7,764 nt of DNA, taken from the NCBI GenBank assembly GCA_027039465.1, contig JALWEA010000514.1, forward strand, positions 1 to 7,764. Direction: 5' to 3'. Shown in pieces: positions 1 through 4,498 of the stretch; positions within the stretch are counted from its first letter, which is position 1, and every line of letters begins with the position of its first letter. The notes beneath the pieces are model-generated. The model saw nothing but the letters and a program-made list of their open reading frames with translations. It made no database searches and had not been told where the DNA came from. The translations under genes and the position numbers were made by a program. This DNA is from Calditrichia bacterium (GTDB lineage: Bacteria; Calditrichota; Calditrichia; Calditrichales; Calditrichaceae).

Positions 1-373
1 CTTAAATATATTAATTCCAATTTGGTGAAATGCACATAACCTTTAGAGCTCACAAGATTTGCTACGCTCAAAGAACTTTCACTTTGCGACAACCTATTCT
101 ATGGCAAAATTCATCGCCCGTGTTTAAAATTTTGTGTTAAGCGCTTTGTTGCATTTCTGTTTTAATTTTAAAGATCAATTTTTTTAATGAGGATTTTTTA
201 TTTTAACTTCTCAAAGGAAGATAATAAAAACGTTTGGCAACAGCAAACCAAAAGCGCGCATTTTTTTCTCTGACCCAAGTTCACCGTCGGCTAAATTGAA
301 GGTGGTTTTATTTTATACACTTGCCCAGGCCTTCATTTCGGTGCGGAATCAAATTCCGCCTGGAAAAATACAA
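1..373. other. AT-rich intergenic region downstream of nagA
   Basis: I see no gene in this stretch. It is AT-rich with several long T or A runs, and stops are frequent in all frames. The short ATG-led frame at 296-487 on the plus strand overlaps the nagA 3' end antisense and has no ribosome binding site or recognisable sequence. The only structured element is the small hairpin at 343-359, listed separately. Bases 103-120 resemble bases 7737-7754 at the other end of the window (15 of 18 identical), which may be a dispersed repeat. Confidence 0.6.
343..359 (-). terminator. Hairpin just past the nagA stop; possible weak terminator
   Basis: A perfect 7-bp stem GCGGAAT/ATTCCGC closes a 3-base loop and starts 15 bases beyond the nagA stop codon. 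The position suits transcription termination or 3' end protection. On the minus strand no T-run follows the stem, so it is not a canonical intrinsic terminator. It could equally be a dispersed palindrome. Confidence 0.35.
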
Positions 374-1552
374 TTACCGTTTACCTTGCGCCTCTTTCCG
401 GTAAACCACTTTTCCGCCCATAATGGTCATGTCCACCGCATAATCGTCGCCCAAAACCACCAGATCGGCATCACGGCCTACGGATAAAATCCCCTTTTTA
501 CGATCAATCCCCAGCACTTTGGCTCCGTTGAGCGAGGCCATGCGCACGGACTCGGTAATGCGCGCTCCGGCGGTTTCCACCATATTTTTAACCGCATAGT
601 TCAAAGTCAAAGTACTGCCGGCAATCGTACCGTTATCCAGCACAGCCTTGCCGCCTTTGATGCGCACCTTCTGATCGGCGAACTCAAATTCTTCGCCTTC
701 GTGCATGCCGCCAGGCGTAATTGAATCCGTGATTAGAATAATGCCGTTGGGTTTTTTGATTTTTAACAAAAACTCCATCATGGCAGGATGTACGTGGTAA
801 GTATCGGCAATCAATTCGATCTTCAGCTCATCTCTCAATAAAGCCGCCAGGGCCACGCCGGGTTCCCGGTGATGCAAGGGCTTCATGGCGTTAAATATAT
901 GCGTAACATGGGCCGCACCGTTATCGATAGCCAACTCAATTTCTTTGTACGTTGCCATGGAATGCCCGATGGAAATAACCACCCCTTTTTTGGCCGCATC
1001 GCGAATCACTTCCAAAGCGCCGGGTAATTCCGGTGCAATGGTCATCAGCTTAACCAGGCCCTGCGAAGCGTCCCACATTTTAAGCCACGAATCCAAACTC
1101 GGCGTCCACAGCCAATCTTCGTTCATCGCTCCTTTAAACGCTTTATTCAGGTAAGGCCCTTCCAAATGAATGCCGCGGATATTGGAATCGGGATGTTTTT
1201 GAATGTAATCGGCCAATTTGCGGATATTGGACAGCATCTCTTCTTCCGGCTTGGCGTACAGACTAGCCATCAGGGTAGTGGAACCGTGCTGCAAAAAGCG
1301 TTGCCCGATAATCTCGAACGCCTTTTCGTCGCCCTCGGAAAAATCGCGCCCCAACGCACCGTGAATGAGCAAATCCACAAAGCCCGGACAGACCGCTTTA
1401 CCCGAAATATCAATAAGTTGGGCGTCGCCGGGAATGGTCACGTTTTCCACTTCGCCCAATTCGACAATCTGCCCGTTCTCAATAACGATACTTCCCTGTT
1501 TAATGATGCGGAACGGAGTGATGATCTTCCCGCCCTTAAGAGCCAATTTCAT
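374..1552 (-). CDS. nagA: N-acetylglucosamine-6-phosphate deacetylase (NagA-like amidohydrolase)
   Basis: Probable cytoplasmic enzyme that removes acetate from N-acetylglucosamine 6-phosphate, feeding amino-sugar recycling or chitin and peptidoglycan sugar catabolism. The 392 residues match the usual family length. An N-terminal beta-sandwich segment (about 1-55) and a TIM-barrel (about 56-350) are followed by the returning beta-strand tail (DADLVVL, about 361-367). Family motifs: HLEGP at 129-133 (metal ligand E131), GHS at 196-198 (H197), THIFNAM at 217-223 (H218), HREPG at 228-232 with phosphate-contacting R229, HVHP at 253-256, catalytic D276 in ITDS, and GTIAGS at 308-313. Oddities: the usual HxH after PGFVD reads L62-I-H64, and the usual KGxHN reads KGAMN (M143). 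The start is supported by AAAGGAG nine bases upstream. No nagB neighbour is visible. A GalNAc-6-P deacetylase or a divergent amidohydrolase cannot be excluded. No clear promoter was found in the repeat-rich leader. Confidence 0.87.
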   Translation of the reverse strand: MKLALKGGKIITPFRIIKQGSIVIENGQIVELGEVENVTIPGDAQLIDISGKAVCPGFVDLLIHGALGRDFSEGDEKAFEIIGQRFLQHGSTTLMASLYAKPEEEMLSNIRKLADYIQKHPDSNIRGIHLEGPYLNKAFKGAMNEDWLWTPSLDSWLKMWDASQGLVKLMTIAPELPGALEVIRDAAKKGVVISIGHSMATYKEIELAIDNGAAHVTHIFNAMKPLHHREPGVALAALLRDELKIELIADTYHVHPAMMEFLLKIKKPNGIILITDSITPGGMHEGEEFEFADQKVRIKGGKAVLDNGTIAGSTLTLNYAVKNMVETAGARITESVRMASLNGAKVLGIDRKKGILSVGRDADLVVLGDDYAVDMTIMGGKVVYRKEAQGKR

Positions 1553-1680
1553 TTTGTCGTTCTCCTTTTCTTTTATCGGATTCGGAAGGTTAATGTTTTT
1601 GGTTGATTGGTTAAATGGTTAAAATCGTTAATCGTGTATTCGTTATCCGTATAATCGTTTTTCATGGTTTGAGAGAGCGT

Positions 1681-1809
1681 GGGCTGTCATTTTGATCCCG
1701 ACTTGTCGGGAGAAGAATCCCTAACATTATTCATGGCCGCCGATGCTTTGGAAAGGATTGCTTCACTCTCCTGCTCGCAAGCTCACAGGATCGTTCGCAA
1801 TGACAGCCC
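1681..1809. repeat. 129-bp element with perfect 11-bp terminal inverted repeats
   Basis: GGGCTGTCATT at 1681-1691 is the exact reverse complement of AATGACAGCCC at 1799-1809. Inside are a CCCGA-CTTG-TCGGG hairpin (1697-1710) and a second imperfect hairpin with TCCT/AGGA and GCT/AGC pairs (1769-1790). The words GAAGAATCC (left) and GGATTGCTTC (right) are also near-complementary. This layout resembles dispersed 'GTCATTnnGA...GAAGAATCC' type palindromic repeats I know from other bacterial genomes; that comparison is from memory. Its right end recurs at 7553-7582. Confidence 0.65.
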
Positions 1810-1820
1810 TCTACGAATAA
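1791..1820 (+). repeat. Dispersed repeat unit, copy 1
   Basis: This 30-base stretch spans the right terminal repeat and the ACGAATAA tail. It matches 7553-7582 in the same orientation at 27 of 30 bases, with single differences at unit positions 7, 16 and 21. The match continues only loosely beyond the tail. Confidence 0.7.
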
Positions 1821-2050
1821 CGATTTCCCCAATTAACGATTCAACAATTTAACCATTTAACTTTTTTACGATTAACGAATAACGGATATACGAATAACGC
1901 TTTATCTCTTAACCCTTCACCCCCTACATGATTAACGAACAATGACAGGCTCTTTTTAGATTTACCAACTTAATCGCCCCGTTTAACTTGTCTTATTGTC
2001 GCTAACCTTCAATCAACCGTAAAACAATTTAACCTTCCTTTTCATTCTAC

Positions 2051-3922
2051 CTATTTTTCTTTTTGTCCCATAGCTCTGGGTGCAAGCATGTTCTCCGGTT
2101 TCAGATATTCATCCAATTCTTTTTGAGAAAGCAAGCCCTTTTCCAGAACCAATTCGTAAACGCCTTTATCGCTTTCCAACGCTTCTTTGGCTAGTTGCGT
2201 ACAGGTTTCGTACCCCAATACCGGATTCAAAGCCGTAATCAAACTGATGCTTTTTTGCACCATATCCCGACAGCGTTCTTTATTGGCCGTAATGCCGTCC
2301 ACACAGCGATATTTAAATGTAATCATGCCGTTTTTCAGCATTTCTATATTTTCAAACAAACTTTGGGCAATAACCGGTTCCATCACATTCAACTCCAACT
2401 GACCCGCTTCGGCCGCCATGGTTACGGTTAAATCGTTGCCGATCACCTTATAGGCAATTTGATTGACCACTTCCGGAATAACCGGATTGACTTTTCCGGG
2501 CATGATGGATGAACCGGGTTGCATTTTGGGCAAATTGATTTCATTCAGTCCCGCCCTCGGGCCGGATGAAAGCAGACGCAAATCGCTGGCAATTTTGGAA
2601 AGTTTGACGGCCAAACGTTTTAAGGCCGAAGAAAACATAACAAACGCCCCGGTATCTTGCGTAGCTTCTACCAAATTCGGCGCCAACTTTAGGGGTAGGC
2701 CCGTCACTTTTTGCAAATGCTCAATTACCTTTTGACTGTACTGCGGATGCGCATTAATTCCGGTACCGATGGCCGTGCCGCCCATATTGACTTCCAAAAA
2801 CAAATCGGCGTTTTGCTGCAACCGCTCGATTTCCTCGGCTAATGTGGCCGCATAAGCTTCCATCTCCTGTCCCAACGTCATGGGCACGGCATCCTGCAAT
2901 TGGGTACGGCCGATTTTAATCACATCCTTGAATTCAACACCTTTGTTTTTAAAAGATTGCACCAAATCGCTCAACACGTCAATCAACTTTTGTGTGCTGC
3001 GGTAAGTAGCGATTTTTAAAGCGGTCGGGTAGGCATCGTTGGTTGATTGGGAAAGATTCACATGATTGTTAGGATGACAATATTGGTACTCTCCTTTTTC
3101 GTGACCCAAAATCTCCAACGCGCGGTTGGCAATCACTTCGTTGGCGTTCATATTCGTCGATGTACCGGCGCCGCCCTGAATGCCGTCCACCACAAAATAG
3201 GAATGCCATTTCCCGTCGATGATCTCTTGACAAGCCTGTTCGATGGCTTCGGCCACGTCATCTTCAAGCAAGCCCAAATCATGATTGGCACGCGCCGCCG
3301 CCAGTTTAACCATGGCCAGACTTTCGATCAAACTTTGGTAATGGGAAATGCTGATACCGGTAATATTAAAATTTTCCATGGCCCGCAATGTTTGCACACC
3401 GTAATACACTTCGGCCGGAACATCCCGCTCACCCAACAAATCGTGTTCGCGGCGCGTTTTACCGGACAAATATTGACTTGCCAGCGTAGCAACATGGGTC
3501 GTCGTTTGACGCATACGCCTGGCAATTACGCGGGCGGCATTGGAAAGCAATTTGGCGCTTAAGTGGGGATTGGTTTCCAGAATCTTCTTAAAATCACTAG
3601 TGCGAATAATGTAAATATCACTAGGTGCTATGGCCCTTGCGGAAGTAGAATGGGGATCGTCGTCCAGCAAAGCTCCTTCGCCTAAAAAGTCATTTTTCCC
3701 GAATAAAGCCAATCGCTTTTCCTCGCCCATGGGGGTAGATTTGTACAGTTCGATTTTTCCGTCGGCAATCAGGTAAACCGCTTCTCTGGGTTGATTTTCC
3801 CGAAATAAATGTTGTCCCGGATTCAAGTGATGTTTTTCAAGATAGCCGGAAAGCCGTTGCAATTCATCTTCCGTAAAACCGCGAAATAGGTCCAAATTAA
3901 TCAGGAATCGTTGTAAATCCAT
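2051..3922 (-). CDS. aspA: Cyclic-nucleotide-binding domain fused to aspartate ammonia-lyase
   Basis: Reversible deamination of L-aspartate to fumarate and ammonia in the cytoplasm, with a built-in sensor domain. Residues about 8-120 form a CNB beta-barrel (DGKIELYK, phosphate-cassette-like FLGEGALLDDDP at 79-90), then a helical linker (about 121-155). Residues about 156-623 are a complete aspartase of the length of stand-alone enzymes (about 468 aa). Lyase motifs: DLLGERDVPAEVYYGVQTLRA region, GGAGTSTNMNANE (250-262), HVNLSQSTND (287-296), GRTQLQDAVP (338-347) and GSSIMPGKVNP (470-480, the fumarate-lyase signature with the catalytic Ser loop). GQLELNVMEP favours aspartase over fumarase C. 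In the CNB cassette the usual phosphate-binding Arg is His91, while Glu82 is kept, so the ligand may not be cAMP. One uninterrupted frame; GGAG lies eight bases before the ATG. No good internal start exists at the lyase boundary. A terminator sits immediately upstream. Confidence 0.93.
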   Translation of the reverse strand: MDLQRFLINLDLFRGFTEDELQRLSGYLEKHHLNPGQHLFRENQPREAVYLIADGKIELYKSTPMGEEKRLALFGKNDFLGEGALLDDDPHSTSARAIAPSDIYIIRTSDFKKILETNPHLSAKLLSNAARVIARRMRQTTTHVATLASQYLSGKTRREHDLLGERDVPAEVYYGVQTLRAMENFNITGISISHYQSLIESLAMVKLAAARANHDLGLLEDDVAEAIEQACQEIIDGKWHSYFVVDGIQGGAGTSTNMNANEVIANRALEILGHEKGEYQYCHPNNHVNLSQSTNDAYPTALKIATYRSTQKLIDVLSDLVQSFKNKGVEFKDVIKIGRTQLQDAVPMTLGQEMEAYAATLAEEIERLQQNADLFLEVNMGGTAIGTGINAHPQYSQKVIEHLQKVTGLPLKLAPNLVEATQDTGAFVMFSSALKRLAVKLSKIASDLRLLSSGPRAGLNEINLPKMQPGSSIMPGKVNPVIPEVVNQIAYKVIGNDLTVTMAAEAGQLELNVMEPVIAQSLFENIEMLKNGMITFKYRCVDGITANKERCRDMVQKSISLITALNPVLGYETCTQLAKEALESDKGVYELVLEKGLLSQKELDEYLKPENMLAPRAMGQKEK

Positions 3923-3942
3923 TATCTCATCTCCTTTGACAT

Positions 3943-3977
3943 AAAAAAAAGAGGCTGCCTAAATAAGGTCAGCCTCT
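3943..3977 (-). terminator. Strong Rho-independent terminator after the lipoprotein gene
   Basis: On the minus strand an 8-bp stem, AGAGGCTG/CAGCCTCT (3970-3977 with 3950-3957), has an inner CCT/AGG extension and is followed by eight Ts (3943-3950). It begins 26 bases past the lipoprotein stop. Its T-run ends only about 20 bases before the aspA start, next to the aspA ribosome binding site, leaving little room for a separate promoter. Confidence 0.88.
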
Positions 3978-4003
3978 CATGAGCTCTCATACGCACAAAA
4001 CCG

Positions 4004-4189
4004 TTACTTTTGTTCAGCAGCCTTTTGCGTGGTGTCAGCTTTGGCAGCGGTTGTATCCTGATGTGTTGTATCAGGTTTTGCCATTTCTGTTTTGGCCGGA
4101 GCCTTTTGTTCGGCTTTTTTCTGTCCGCCACAGGCAACCAAACCGATTGCAAAAACAGCGATCACCATCAGCATTAGAAATCTTTTCAT
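4004..4189 (-). CDS. Small lipoprotein, low-complexity mature region
   Basis: A 61-residue protein of unknown function, predicted to be lipid-anchored in the cell envelope. Residues 1-19 are a signal peptide (MKR, then a hydrophobic stretch) ending in the lipobox LVAC with Cys20 as the lipidated residue, followed by GG. The mature part (about 42 residues) is rich in Lys, Ala, Gln, Thr and Asp with three DTT motifs (about 40-54), hydrophilic and probably disordered. I chose the start at 4189 because GGAGGAGG lies seven bases upstream; a start at 4231 in the same frame would put that site inside the gene and bury the signal peptide behind 14 residues. A promoter lies upstream (4235-4263) and a terminator downstream, so it looks like its own transcription unit. 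No family is recognised. Confidence 0.82.
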   Translation of the reverse strand: MKRFLMLMVIAVFAIGLVACGGQKKAEQKAPAKTEMAKPDTTHQDTTAAKADTTQKAAEQK

Positions 4190-4196
4190 TGTGAGC

Positions 4197-4204
4197 CCTC
4201 CTCC
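4197..4204 (-). promoter_or_regulatory. Ribosome binding site deciding the lipoprotein start
   Basis: GGAGGAGG on the minus strand, seven bases before the ATG at 4189. It sets the start of the lipoprotein and argues against the longer in-frame reading. Confidence 0.8.
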
Positions 4205-4234
4205 AATAAATTTATTAAACGTAACTGCCACGCC

Positions 4235-4263
4235 AATATATGATGCAGATCAAAATAATGCAA
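4235..4263 (-). promoter_or_regulatory. Sigma70-like promoter for the lipoprotein gene
   Basis: On the minus strand the -10 box is TATATT (4235-4240, five of six consensus bases). The -35 box is TTGCAT (4258-4263, three of six). They are exactly 17 bases apart. Transcription would start near 4228, giving a leader of about 40 bases that contains the GGAGGAGG site. Lineages of this kind can use a different sigma consensus, so it remains a prediction. Confidence 0.5.
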
Positions 4264-4302
4264 TAAAAAAATGAAAAATTATTAAAGGAAGGCGTTTATT
4301 TT

Positions 4303-4416
4303 ATGAATCATCCATGGATTGAGGGCCATTTAAATCGGTTTTCTTTTCCGGGTCAAGGCCACAATTTTCAAGGATATTCTTTAAAATTCAGAGAAAAAGC
4401 CGCACAATTTATTTGA
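4303..4416 (+). CDS. Possible 37-residue small protein
   Basis: An ATG-led frame of 37 codons ending in TGA, with AGGAAGG ten bases upstream (4286-4292). It is the only candidate on the plus strand with a decent ribosome binding site. The product starts MNHPWIEGHLNRFSF, is mixed polar and aromatic, has no signal peptide or membrane segment, and I recognise no family. A second plus-strand frame stays open from 4323 to about 4500, so this could be the start of a decayed gene, or chance. A weak TATGAT box at 4239-4244 could serve as a divergent -10. Conservation is needed to call it real. Confidence 0.25.
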   Translation: MNHPWIEGHLNRFSFPGQGHNFQGYSLKFREKAAQFI

Positions 4417-4498
4417 ACCTCGCTTTTCAGGGCCGATTGCATGCGCTCACCGGCCGCCGAATGAATGTGACTTTTCTAACATTTGACCGACATTTTTT

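Larger units (their letters stand above)
1610..1861. repeat. Nested inverted-repeat element (outer arms)
   Basis: A perfect 14-bp inverted pair, GTTAAATGGTTAAA at 1610-1623 and its complement at 1848-1861, is extended inward by a 9-bp pair, ATCGTTAAT (1624-1632) with ATTAACGAT (1832-1840). A 7-base bulge interrupts the right arm. Together they bracket the inner 129-bp element. The whole could fold into a long cruciform or RNA hairpin. There is no transposase, so if mobile it would be non-autonomous (MITE-like). The identity of the family is inferred only. Confidence 0.6.
1553..2050. other. Repeat-rich aspA-nagA spacer without genes
   Basis: This 498-base spacer holds no supportable gene. It consists largely of degenerate AT-rich units built on words such as ATTAACGA, ACGAATAACG and CAATTTAACC. 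These occur in one orientation left of about 1660 and in the opposite orientation right of about 1810, flanking a 129-bp inverted-repeat element. A third terminal-like motif (CAATGACAGGC, 1940-1950) lies further right. No canonical terminator follows aspA, so the repeats may also serve as transcript ends. Confidence 0.7.
4190..4498. other. Spacer between the sorting-domain protein gene and the lipoprotein gene
   Basis: This 309-base spacer holds the lipoprotein leader, its promoter and a possible 37-codon ORF on the plus strand. No intrinsic terminator is visible after the 751-residue gene: a GGCCG/CGGCC pairing around 4431-4456 has a long loop and no T-run. Confidence 0.6.

Noticed and set aside
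1166..1606. 146-codon plus-strand frame
   Set aside because: It is antisense to nagA, whose motifs are all in place on the minus strand.
1553..2050. Possible CRISPR array in the repeated AT-rich units
   Set aside because: The units are degenerate, unevenly spaced and inverted across a centre; there are no regular repeats with unique spacers of constant length.
2051..2520. Fumarase C as the identity of the lyase domain
   Set aside because: The GQLELNVMEP segment and the overall motif set match aspartase; fumarase C has a different sequence at this place.
3047..3562. 171-codon plus-strand frame
   Set aside because: It is antisense to the strongly conserved aspartase core and has no family resemblance; a shadow of the real gene.
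3922..4152. 76-codon minus-strand frame abutting the aspA start
   Set aside because: It overlaps the lipoprotein gene in another frame, runs through the terminator hairpin and its T-run, and gives an Arg/Lys/Pro-rich sequence without a family. It is a shadow frame.
4190..4231. Upstream in-frame ATG for the lipoprotein
   Set aside because: It would place 14 residues ahead of the signal peptide and put the GGAGGAGG site inside the gene; the 4189 start fits far better.
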